Positions 20,717 through 31,887 of a stretch of 64,000 nt of DNA are shown piece by piece. Position numbers and translations under genes: made by a program. Numbering within the stretch: position 1 is the first letter of the stretch; each line of letters opens with the position of its first letter. The notes under the pieces were generated by a model that was not told where the DNA came from, ran no database searches, and worked only from the letters and a program-made list of their open reading frames with translations. This DNA comes from Rhodocollybia butyracea (taxonomy: Eukaryota; Basidiomycota; Agaricomycetes; Agaricales; Omphalotaceae), in contig JADNRY010000014.1 in NCBI GenBank assembly GCA_015501585.1, forward strand, positions 310,001 through 374,000. Reading direction: 5' to 3'.

Positions 20717-23049
20717 ATGCAGAGTAAACTCTTATTTGCTCGTCTCGCGCATGGTGCGCGCAACGCCCGAACCCGGCTACACCCGAGTGGTGCAATGAAA
20801 GGCCAACGCTTCTTCAGTGCAACAACAAATAGTGGTACCTCTTTCACCATGCGAACAGCTTTGCTAGTGTTAGGATCATCCTTGATTGGTGGTTCAGTGG
20901 GCTTCTCGCTGGCAAATCGTGACCATAAGTCTCCTTCCGAATCTCTGGCAGTGAAGTCTATACAGTATGGCTCGACGGAAGACTTTGCCAAAGCTATAGA
21001 AGAACTTAGAAGAGCGTTCCCTAACGAAGACACGGTGTCGACAGACCCTGATGATCTGTACTATCATGGGTTCTCGATGAACGATCATCACCCAGCAACA
21101 CAACACAGTGTGATTGTTTATCCAACTTCGACTGATGATGTCGTGCAAATAGTTAAGACCGCGACAAAATATCGTATGCCTATCGTAGGTACGCGCTCTA
21201 CGCCTTGCTATTCATTACAAGGGAATGAACTGACTAGATGAAATTCAGCATACGGAGGAGCGACTAGCTTGGAAGGTCAATTTCGTGGAGTGAAATTCAT
21301 TTTGAGCATGGTACAAGACATGTTTATCTAACAGAAAGGTTGGATAGCATTCAGGAGGCGGGATTTGCGTTGATATGTCACAAATGAACCGTATTCTGGA
21401 GATAAATGGTACGTACGTTGGTTGTTTGAGTCTTGATCATATACTGATTACCTTACAACAGAGGCAGACTCGGATATGGTGTGTCAGCCTGGTGTAGGTT
21501 GGGTCGAGATTAATGATACACTCCGCGAAAAAGGTGCACCTCATTCTTCGTCTCCTGACAGCATACTTACACTCGTTTATTCATTACGAAGGAATTCCAT
21601 TGTTCTTTCCGGTGTGTCAACCTCAGTTCACTCATCTCGTTGAATGTAGATTGATCGCAAGATGCAGATTGATCCTGCACCAACCGCTACACTGGGTGGG
21701 ATGATAAGCAATGGGTGCAGCGGGACGAATGCCGTCAGGTATGGTACAAGCAAAGGTGAATGGTTCCTGAACATCGTAAGTAGGCCAGCCGTCCTTTAAT
21801 AGCAGACATATAACTGCCGTCTGGGTAGACCGCTGTTCTTCCGTCTGGACAAGTGATCAAAACCAGGCGGCGATCTCGAAAATCATCCGCTGGTTTCGAC
21901 GTCACGAAACTGTTCATTGGAGCAGAGGGAACGCTTGGTATCATCACGGAAGGTTCGTGAAACAGTGTTCCCATCTCGTCCCTTCTAATTAAGCCTCCCA
22001 TAGTAACTATAAGGCTCACACCTGTTCTTCCTACGACTGTCGCTGTGGTTCACTTTCCGGACGTTCGACATGCTACGGAAGCAGTGAGAGACGTTATGAA
22101 CAAGGGAGTAGGAATCCGTACGTGGCTGTGTCTTTTATTCCCAATGGTTTCTTAATATGTGCTGTTGTTCAGAATGCGTCGAGTTACTCGACGACGTTTT
22201 CATGAGTGCATTAAACAAATTTGGGCAATCTGGGCGTACTTGGCCTCATAAAGACACTCTGTTCTTCAAAATACAAGGTCACAGTAAAGAATCATTAGCA
22301 GAATCAGGGAATGTCATCCAAGCAATTGCTGAGCAGCACGGAGGGTTTGGATTCCAATTGGCAAAGAACGAGCAAGAAGCCGATGATCTCTGGCTTGACC
22401 GGAAGAATGCACATTACTCGGGACTGGCCCTCGTTCCAGGAAGCCGTTCTATTGCTACAGATGTTTGGTACGCACGCATTCATTGTAAAATGAACAGTTT
22501 GCTGACACACGTGTGCTTTGCCAGTGTTCCCGTCAGCAGACTTCCTGACCTTGTCTTTGAGACCAAAAAAGATCTCAGTACTATTGGTATAGTCGCCCCG
22601 ATAGTGGGTCATGTTGGAGATGGCAATTTCCACGCACAGGTGCGTCAATGAATCATTATTTTGTGCTCCAAGCCACTCACTGAATAATCTTTGGCAAAGC
22701 TCCTGGTTAAATCTGATTCAGACATGGAAATCGCTAAAGAAGCTGTGGCAAGAATGGTGCTAAGAGCCATTGCCATGGATGGAACCTGTACAGTAAATCC
22801 TTCTTACTGATAGCAAAATACCTCTGACCTCAAAGAAATCTAGGGTGAACATGGCGTAGGAATTGGTAAAAAGCAGTATCTGGTCGAAGAATTAGGTTCC
22901 GGCACAGTTGAGCTCATGAAGACAATCAAGCGGGCGATTGACCCCTTGGGCCTCTTCAATCCCGGAAAGGTTAGTCAAGTTAGCCTGGTTTTGGTCTTCA
23001 AATGCTCAACGATAATCTGCAGCTTTATCCTGACAGTAAACCTCAGTAG
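20717..23049 (+). CDS. DLD1: D-lactate dehydrogenase (cytochrome), mitochondrial FAD enzyme
   Basis: Oxidises D-lactate to pyruvate and passes electrons to cytochrome c. The N-terminus is rich in Arg, Ser and Ala and precedes a hydrophobic helix ([17 protein letters not shown]), typical of targeting to the inner membrane/intermembrane space. The FAD_binding_4 domain shows [24 protein letters not shown] sequence, [34 protein letters not shown] and [13 protein letters not shown]. The C-terminal FAD-oxidase domain shows the metal-site HVGDGNFH and [13 protein letters not shown], and ends [15 protein letters not shown]. About 12 short introns interrupt it. It follows the sugar transporter on the same strand and converges with the aldolase-like gene at 23309. 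Nothing looks broken. Confidence 0.92.
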
Positions 23050-23308
23050 ATAAAGTTTCAGCACTCCTGAGAACTGAAATTGAATTCGAACTTGTCAATT
23101 CGTTCTATGTACCAGTCGAGAAGCGAAGCTGGACTTCGACTATCAACCCAGAATATCTGATGTTTCGCTTGTATACTAGATGTGCTGTTATAGGCCGCTT
23201 GCTCAGTGCGCTGATTTTTTTCTAATGAGAGCCTTCAGACTTAAGTACATACTTACTAGAATCGTTGCGCAATTTACGTTTGACAAGCCTTTCATAGACT
23301 AAGAGGCC

Positions 23309-24593
23309 TTAAGCTGAAGGCCTCAAATCATTCACGTACAACGGCACTTGATCTACTTGGGCTGTCCAAAGGTCCCATGCACGGACAACTCTGCACGAGG
23401 GTTAGTGAATAGAGCTTTACTAGACTTTAAACTAGACTTTAAAACATACAGAGATGTGTCGGCAGTATTTGAAGCGTCGGACGCATCACGAGCAGACAGG
23501 CCAGTGGGAGGTTTAGCGCCAGGTACTAATGCACCTAGAAGCGTTGCCATCGATTGGACATTTGCGTTCTCCATAGTGTAGAAAGCTCGGAAGGCTACAT
23601 CGCGCACAGATAGACCTTGGACAGCCATTCCGTGTCCTACAATTCTTATGAGTTCTGGTTTCGCTAGCGATTCCGATTTAGCTCAATTTGACTGATCACA
23701 TACCTTTCATGAGCACGACAGCACTACCATCTTTAAATGTCCTGGCAAGAGCATCTCCGATTGCCTCGTTATCAACAAGAAGATTGTGCGGTACGTCTTC
23801 GGGCAAGATACTGGTTGGGAGGGCATCATAGTCGAATATAGGAGTTCCATGCTTTAATGCACCAATTGAACCGGCCTGGTCTTGTCAGATATCCGGAGCT
23901 AAAGTCAAAAGCAGGTCATCACTCACTACACCCATTTGGGCTTCTAGTCCCACTCCTACATTGGCAAAGGATATCACACTCGTCGTATGAGCATGGACGA
24001 CCCCGGTGACATTGGGAAAGGCTTTGTATATCTAGCCATTGATCAATAATCTCTCAGTCAGACATTAATTTATGAATGGATACCTGCGAATGGATATATC
24101 GTTCGATGAACCCTGAAGGTACATCTTCGCCTGTTACTGAATTGTTGAAAGTCAGTTGGATGGCTGTTGCGTTGTCGATCTCGTATCTGCAGCACAAAGT
24201 TACTTTGATGAATGAATCCCAAATCGAATATCGCGTACGTGACTAGGTCTTGAGATGTAGCCAAGGCAGGTGCTATCGAGAATGACCTGGAGTTCCATTA
24301 ATCTTACGAGTAAGGAAACCAGTACAGATGAGTGTACATGATAAATTGGCTGGCATTGTCTGGATTGCGTGCCGATACGTGTCCAAATGCATCGACAACA
24401 TCGAGGAAGTGCAAGATATCTAGCTCCAAATTGATGTGATCAATATGCATGCAATTGTAACTCTAGACGTACGAGATGCATCAAGCAGATCGATCGAGAC
24501 AGCCGTTACGTTGGCACTTGGGGATACCTGACTGACCACAGAAAGACCGCGTAAAAGCAAAAGGAAGGGAAGAGTCCTAGTGATCATAATCAT
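23309..24593 (-). CDS. Class II aldolase/adducin-fold protein with signal peptide
   Basis: Reading from the ATG at 24593, the protein begins MIMITRTLPFLLLLRGLSVVS, a clear signal peptide, so it is predicted secreted or vacuolar. The body has the class II aldolase fold: FGHVSARNPDN, VVHAHTTSVI (two of the zinc-site His), a KHGTPIFDYD segment, and VLMKGHGMAVQG carrying the last His ligand. The C-terminus, joined by a final intron ending 'gtgcag', reads RAWDLWTAQVDQVPLYVNDL with stop TAA at 23309-23311. The family includes fuculose-1-phosphate aldolases and related enzymes; the substrate here is unknown. An extracellular version is notable, since most relatives act on sugar phosphates in the cytosol. 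At least five introns. Confidence 0.85.
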
Positions 24594-25710
24594 TAAAAAT
24601 GATGGGGTGTGGAAGAGTTTGCGCTATGGTACATATATATACGGAGCAAGTTTGCTTATTGCATCAACTCTGGAAGCCTAGCGAGTAGAATAAATGTACC
24701 TAATTTACACACATTCGACCCCTAAATTCAGACGCCATACACGGATGAGCTTCGAGACCACATGATCAGTGCCGAGGGAAAGATATGCTGAAAATGGCTC
24801 TCGGCCTCGGTGGAAGGCCAAAGGAAGTAACTTTATGCCACGCCCAGGGTCCTCGTCCAAAGGATTCTAACTATTTTAACTTGTATATGATATAGTAGGC
24901 CCGGAGGCATTACTTCATGAATCACTGACATCGCCATGAAATGGTTGCCAACCTTCAAGTGTTTGTACAGTAAGTTAGAACTTATACGGACGGCCCAATA
25001 TCAGCGAGGATGTAGTGACTCTTGTCATAATGAGTTACTTGAACTCGATCCGAAAGCAGAAGGCTACTACGAAGCTACCTTGAAAGAGTATTTATTTATG
25101 GAAAAAGGAGCCAGTCATTCGCTCCGTGAGACAAGATTCTACTAAGTTGGTTGCCCACCACACCATATTGTCATTCGCTTAAAGATGAGACCGGTGAGGT
25201 AGATATTTCCACAAGGTTCTGTTCCGTCAACACTTGCCGCGGCGGGACCCCGCTGTAGAACCGACTATATTACTACTACCTGTCATCTCCTGCCAGTCGG
25301 CGCTATATATGGATAGATATGTGGAAATACATAACCAAATGCGGTAGAATGCTGGAAATCTTTATTGGGAGTTTTGATGCTGTTTCTGATTTGGAGTTCG
25401 TAGTCGACGCTTTGACTAGCCTTTTCCAGATGGACAAATGAACTATCTGACACCGTTAGCTAAGGATAATCTCGTGAGTGAGAACACAAAAATTTTCTGG
25501 AATTGTATTACCCACTGAGCGTGGTTTGGGGTTTACAGAATCATTTCAGGAATTTAGCAAATAGTGGGATGATTTTCATGACAAGGGAAAGATGACGGTG
25601 GGGGGCCTTCGATGTTTATACATGAAACCAGAATTGTACCCTTATATTATTGCAAGTTCTAAGCTATAGGACGATTTCCATAATAAAATACACGTAATAA
25701 CAATAGAAGT
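24594..25710. other. Intergenic region between two minus-strand genes
   Basis: It holds the upstream region of the aldolase-like gene, with a TATA-like 'tacatatatatacgg' near 24630, and the 3' flank of the transcription factor. The short frame at 24936-25145 matches nothing and shows no splice context. Confidence 0.4.
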
Positions 25711-28700
25711 CTAGGCGCCAATTGAGCTACCAACAGCGGTGAGCAGATCATCCACGTTCGACATGAACGAGTCCCAATCCTCATGACTGATGAAAAAGTT
25801 AGCATGGACAATACAAAACGTCAAGTTGTACCTCACCTCAGATCACTCCACGGAGAAGCCACACCGGAAGCCTCAATCCCTCCTTTGAACAGTGTGGCGT
25901 CGATAGTAGATGGTTCGAAAATGTAAGGTTGGGTCTGTTGTCCCGATCCATCGAAAGAAAACCCTTGCTGACCGGGAACACTACCCGCGATTCCGTAGAA
26001 TGGGTCGAACCCCACATCCACTGGAACGGACGGTTGGTGGTATCCACTAGCATTCACAGGTACAGTCCAGTCTTCTCCGGAACTGATAGGGTTCAAACCT
26101 CTTTGAGAGCCAGCGAGCTGACGTACGCCATGCTCTTCCATAGACTCCGGTTGAGAAGGTTCGGGATTGCGCGAACGCTTCAGTGAAGCCTTTTGAGAAT
26201 AAGGAGGCATCTGACTAACGGATATAACTGCTTCCAGAGCGTCACTATGAAAAAGGTCGGTAGACGAAGACGACGAAGATAAGGATAAAGGAAACGTACT
26301 GTAAACGTCCTGCATTCTCGTATCTCTTCTCATACTGCCCTAACTGGTCTAAACAATCATAGATGTCAGCCATGTCCTTCCTAGGATCATAGGTCAACTT
26401 CTCCCGTATACTGGTCCACAAATTGATCATAAGCATCACAGCAGCCACAAACGTCGGAGCCTGTAGAACTATGTGAGATATGAAACAATAGAATAAAGAA
26501 AACATACTATGTAGTGAGGTAATCTGGGCATGTTGGGGCGAAGATGGTAAACCTGTAAAATATGAACGAACGATCTGGCGGCATTGGTACAAATGGCTAA
26601 AGAAGGGAAGTTGCCGGTAGATAGTGGCCCCGGACGTATGAACGACTTATGTATTTGAATCTGCGTCCACTGTGCACACAAATATATTAGACTGAGAAGC
26701 AACGATAATGAGGAGAATTACATAGTAATTGGTGTGAAGCATTACCGATTGAGAAAAAAGAGTGTCATTCGGCCGGTGGGGATCCCATCTCACTATGAAG
26801 AGTTCAGATCAGAGAGAACAATTAGGAAGGATCAACGGTTCCTACAGTCATCTGGTAGGGCATCCATCCAGCTATTTAACATTGAATCTAACTCCAGAAC
26901 AATCTTGTCGTTGCCGTCGACGGAAGAGCTCAACCAAGATGCGGCCCTTCGTGTAGAGAACTGAGTAAAATATATTTAGAAGGCGGCAAATGGAAATTTC
27001 TTGATATTTACCAGATGGTCTTTGGCAAGACCAGCAATGCGAAGTAAGTTTACGAAATAGTGCCAATACGCCATCTTGGAGAACTAAATAGTTAAAATAC
27101 GCAAATGAGAGGTAAATTTAATATACGTCATGTGCCACAAAACCTACTTTTCCAGTAGGCTGAACAAATTCTAGTTGTGGATTTGAAGGGATTTCCCAGT
27201 ACTCGTCGTCACAAATCGGCGGCAGTTCTGCATCGAAGCTGTGGCACATGGCATGTCAACGTGCATACAACACTAACAAAGTGAATAGTAGAAACTCACT
27301 CATCCTCTCTGGTGGATCTGGGACGACCAGTAGCGATCGACACTATGACCACCACAATGTCAGAACTTTTATAGAACGGGCCCGGTGTAAGCAACACTCA
27401 ACTATATAAGTCTGTAGAAGTGATATTCCAGAACGCCCTCTTCCAAGTTTCTTGCTCCATTCGGGACTGCGATGCTGGTAACGTCATCAGATTACGCTTT
27501 CTGTGCGCGCCAACCTCTTGAGCGATTCGTATTCCTAACGCTGCGATATACCAGCAGACGTGTGACAGCTGCGTTGGAAACAAAAACGCTACTCCCAACT
27601 TGGAGAATTGATGTGTCAAAGAAAACGCCCAAGATGGAAGAAGATGCGTACAGCATGAAGTTGCAGATCATATATTGTTGATGGTTTTAAAAAGCTCATT
27701 CCTACTAGCCGAATCTGACTACAAGCTAGTTAAGTTGCTTGTTTGGCATATCCAGTGAACTTAACGCATACCTAAAGTATTTCCATCCCCCGGATCGTAA
27801 ATCCTGTGATTCTTGGTAGAGAGTTCTAGGATCATTTGATAGTCGTGACCCCAGTGCGCATACGGCAAGTACAACTGCGCCAAAAGCGTCGATCAGTGAG
27901 ATGAAGCTGATCGACATGGACTTTTTTCTCAAACGTTTGGCGGTGCAGGACAGGAAAACTGCATACGAGTTAAGCAATCGAATAAAGACCATAATGGGAG
28001 ATTCCCCTACACAGGATGATGTTGTTCAAAGTACAAATTAAAAAGGTGCTGAAGGAGGTCAGGCGGCGGGAATATGTACGGTACGTCCTCCGGTTCCAGT
28101 GGTAAACGATTCCACTATCAGGAATGTCAATGAAAAACTATAGATAAGCAACACTGAAGATACGGACAGGTCGCATTGTCCAAAACTCGCTTCTTTTCGG
28201 TCCTACTGGGATGTTTACTTTTCCGGCACCACCACGTATGTTCAGGGCAGTTTGAAGTAGCATGAAATGGGATGATTTGCCAAGATGCCTGGTAGGAAAG
28301 ATCGCCGAGTCATTCTCGAGGCTCAGGCTATGAACACCATATGAGAGAGTTTCGTCTTGCTCTTCGTGGCCTCCGGGAAGATCAGGACTTGATATGGAAG
28401 CTGCAGGAGGCGAGGAAGACGAGCGCAGATTCTCTGTAACCAACTCAAGCCGTTTCTCCAAATTACGGGCATATGTGGCTATATCAAGTAACATCGCGCG
28501 AACGACAGATTCATCCTTTGGAATTACGACGGATCTCGGCGCAGCCAGAATAGTTGTGATAAGGGTCTTCGCGTCGTTGGTTGTATCTGGCTGATTTGAC
28601 CTTAACGTACTAATTTAGTGGCTGTTTGAACCTTGAGGTGGATCCATACTTTGTTTTGGGACCTCGTTTCTGCACAAAGAAATAGATTTAGAAGACGCCA

Positions 28701-29064
28701 CGGGCTAATGCTCGGATAACTCACCTTTTTTTGCACGAGATAAGAACAAGGAATACCCAAACTATTCATACTTTGAATTCCATTCAATGTTCTTTAGTTT
28801 GTTCAGGTACCTTAAGCAGCCCGAGCAGACGTTATCCGGCATTGTATCCCCATCGCCTGAAGATCATGAGAATATAGATACTAAGATTCGAAGAAATTGC
28901 TACATTTGACTTTCTAAATCTCGTTGTATAAGCTACAAGCAGTCGATAATAAACCTACGACTAACCTTTTTCGCACAAGAATCGCAGGCTGTACCTGCAC
29001 GTCGTCTTTTGAGCTTGATAGAGGTTGAACCTGAACGGTCATTAGCGTCGTCTGAATCAGACAT
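25711..29064 (-). CDS. Zn2Cys6 fungal-specific transcription factor
   Basis: Start MSDSDDANDRS at 29064; stop TAG at 25711-25713. The DNA-binding domain is RAGTACDSCAKK + KVKCDGDTMPDNVCSGC + LSLGIPCSYLVQKKRGPK, giving C-x2-C-x6-C-x9-C-x2-C-x6-C. The third Cys is reached only through a 10-base micro-exon at 28904-28913. An acidic/Ser-rich linker with PPAASISSPDLPGGHEEQ follows. The large Fungal_trans middle domain then appears in pieces (SLIDAFGAVVLAVCALGSRLS, SHVCWYIAALGIRIAQEVGAHR, WKRAFWNI, PPICDDEYWEIP). The C-terminal ~180 residues are Ser/Pro/Gln-rich and end SNVDDLLTAVGSSIGA, a possible activation region. More than ten short introns. It is not adjacent to an obvious single target cluster; control of the sugar block at 14.7-24.6 kb is possible but unproven. 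Confidence 0.88.
28904..28913 (-). other. 10-base micro-exon encoding the third Cys ligand region of the Zn2Cys6 domain
   Basis: On the minus strand aaagtcaaat is preceded by 'gatttag' and followed by 'gtagc'. Adding it turns ...CDSCAKK into CDSCAKKKVKC and joins in frame to DGDTMPDNVC. Without it the domain lacks its third Cys and the frame does not close. Confidence 0.75.
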
Positions 29065-29196
29065 GGTAGTAGACAATAAACGAATCAGAATGTGTCTTGA
29101 ATAATCATGAACGCGGCAACGGCATTTGATCATAAGTATGTGTCTACACAAGTATCTATACACAAAAGAAAACGTGAACATTGGAATGATAGATAT

Positions 29197-30960
29197 CTAA
29201 ACAATCATGTAGTAACTTGGCAGGATTCTCAGTACATCCATTATATACCAGTGTCGTGTTTCGCCCACAGAAACCTCCTTCCCTTCCTTGATACAATCCG
29301 ATACGCGTAGAAGCTGCGCCCAAGTCCCCCCAAGCCCCATTCCAACTTTCAGACTCTTCCTCGTCTCGGCTTCGACAAAAACAGTGATATCATCCGACAA
29401 GCAATTATATGGCATAACATTGCCCACATATAGATCGTTCACTGAACCTCTCTTCCACAGTCTGACCTGTAGCTTGCAAGACCACATTTCCCTTGGAGCT
29501 AGAAAGAATGCGAGGAGTTTCCTCTTTCATCAACCATGGTTCGAGAACCACCGTCCAATAACTTCTTTTGAGTTCTTCCTCGAGAGCGACAGCGTCGACT
29601 ATAGTATCCTCTTCGAGTTTTACACTAGATTCATTTGGTGGAGAGATGGCTTTGATACGGCGTAGTGAATGTTCAACAACACCACGAACATGAGTCTTCG
29701 GAAGTGAGTTCGTGATGTGCGTAGGTATGAAAGATGACGGAGGTGGAGGTGGAGATGATATCTTGAAATCTCCCCATCCGTCATTTACGACGGGATTGTC
29801 GATAACAGCGCCCCAGCCCATACTTTGAGAACTACTTCCCCAGCCTCCCGATTCAGCTACTGTCCAGGAAGCAGGCTGACTCTCTGCCGATCCTGTTCCC
29901 CAGCTAGAAGAGGCCCTAGGACTACCAGACAACTGACCACTGGTAGCAACATTACTTTCAACAACAGCATGAGACGCACTTCCTCCCCCCGGCGCTAGTG
30001 TCAAGTTCTTCGCCTTGGATTTTCGTTTTTTCTTCTTCTTCGAAGTTACGTTTTCGGACTTTGGCAACTTCGATACACTGCTTTCTTCGGTAACGATATT
30101 CATTGTTTCATGAGGTGACTCCATCGAGTCATTTTCAGCTAGCATTCCTGAATCGCTGAAAAGCTCTTTGCATGTCTGATTGAAGTGATCAGGACAAGAC
30201 TGTCCTATAACGGAAAAGAGAGCCAATTCGGTTTGAGCCATTTCGATTATAGAAAGCGCGCGGTCCAGATTGTCTGTTTTCTCGGAAAGGATCTTGTTGA
30301 CGAGCAAGAACTTGACATAGAAGTATAGCAGTTTCGGAATTATATCACAATTGTACTTTGAGCTGCGAGTCACACCGTCAACTTGAATTTGTATCTACAA
30401 AGGAGTACTCACTAATGAAGTCCTTTCTCGATGAAATAGCTGGAAAGATAAATTTGGATAACCTGAGCAGGATTCTGTACAAAAGTCGAAAGTTTCATAA
30501 AGTCGTCGCCCGCAGCGCTTTCGAGAAGACCAACGAAGACCTGGAACTGTAGGAATATTTCACGATGACTGTCAGTGTTACATCGAAGTACTTGATATAT
30601 AATAGCTAACCTGGTCCCAGCGATTTCGCACATGTGTTTCTGTTGGAGGCCAGATGCGATTTTTGTTAAACACTTCAGAAGCTTCAGAGATTCTCTGGTA
30701 TGGCATTGTATCTCTTTGGAACATGAGAACGGATATACATACGCCAAAACATTGGCGTACTGGTCATAAAACAAGGAGCGAACGGATTGGTTTTCCTTCC
30801 AAGCCTCCCACCAAACCTTATCATCACGTACAGGCTTAGAAAATAGTTGTTCGCCGAGTTCCAATTTGACAAACTTGTTCTTTTTTCTTTTAACCACTGG
30901 CACAGTTTTGGTGTGATCGTCATTTATGGATTTATCTTTGGGCATCCTTTCTGTAGACAT
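29197..30960 (-). CDS. Uncharacterised Trp/Gly-rich fungal protein with basic stretch
   Basis: Start MSTERMPKDKS at 30960, stop at 29197. The N-terminal half is helical (KVWWEAWKENQSVRSLFYDQ; FVGLLESAAGDDFMKLS; PKLLYFYVKFLLVNKIL). It is followed by a lysine-rich run KKKKKRKSKAK that could act as a nuclear localisation signal, and a low-complexity Trp/Gly/Ser segment (SSWGTGS, GGWGSSSQSMGWG). The C-terminus has a compact conserved-looking block, SYWTVVLEPWLMKEE and LKVGMGLGGTWAQLLR, ending WYIMDVLRILPSYY. Four introns are likely; the last one, near 29,440-29,370, is my best frame-closing guess. The Trp-Gly repeats resemble WG/GW proteins that can contact Argonautes, but the count is low and this is only a thought. 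I do not recognise the family. Confidence 0.65.
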
Positions 30961-31887
30961 GACTACGATTAGACAGAACAGTTGTGACTTTGCAGCATAC
31001 TTGCTACTGCTGGCAGCACGTGTCCAGTGACCTCAGTAGAGATGCTAGGCTTTGGATTAGAAACACAGAGACGCGGTCATGACAGTAACTTACTGCCCGA
31101 CGAAATAACTTGTTAAAGTGGTTGAACGAAGCAAACCCAACGCCACCGCGAAGCCGGCCCGCCACAGAGTGATTCATTTCGTAGCCTTTACTATGTCCTA
31201 GTAAGAGAATCGGTGGGGACTATATGACCAGCGAGCTACTATAAGCTCCAATCCGCAGTTCCTGAATCCAAATGGAGTGGTAGTCACTGACAGATATACG
31301 TCAAGTGGTGCGAGGGCTGGTCTGGCAACAAACGATCCGTCACTATAGCATGAAGATAATGCACATTCACGCCATCTCAATAACAGTGAGGAAAATCGTC
31401 CTGGTAGACCCAGTCCGCTTTCTAAGGGCTCATTGCTCAATAGCCTCAGCTTCTTATAGGCTTCCGGCGAGGGCGGTTCTCCTCACCTGGCTCATCGAGC
31501 TAGGATATCCTGGGCGCTCCTAGGGGGATATATGGGCTCCCTCAAAAGCTTTTGTGGGGTTCTTGACTTGGATAAGATCAGATACTCAGATACCTAAGTA
31601 TCTTTAGGCGATCGGTCGCAATAGGTCGCAATACTCAACAAAAGAGTCACAGCTCTTGATGTTTACTCTCGTTGTGGGCAGGGCGCGAACGACCGAACCA
31701 ACTAAACGAAGCTGGCTTTCTTCATAATAGAGCATCCAGCATGCTAGCGTAGTTGAGCAGAAACCTGGAACAGATCCAGGACTTTCCGTGACGGTTTCTG
31801 CATGCTTCTGTTAGCTGAAAATGATTTGCATGAGTGTTCGTATGGCTCTTCGAAGCTTCTTTCTCAGATACTACTATATAGTGTGTG
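30961..31887. other. Intergenic region
   Basis: It contains the promoter of the gene at 30960 and the 3' flank of the permease. No gene is supported; the minus-strand frame 31198-31440 has no start context or family match. Confidence 0.4.

Noticed and set aside
28790..28810. 19-base intron after the fifth Cys of the Zn2Cys6 domain
   Set aside because: It is too short. A 49-base intron from the same donor restores the exact C-x6-C spacing.
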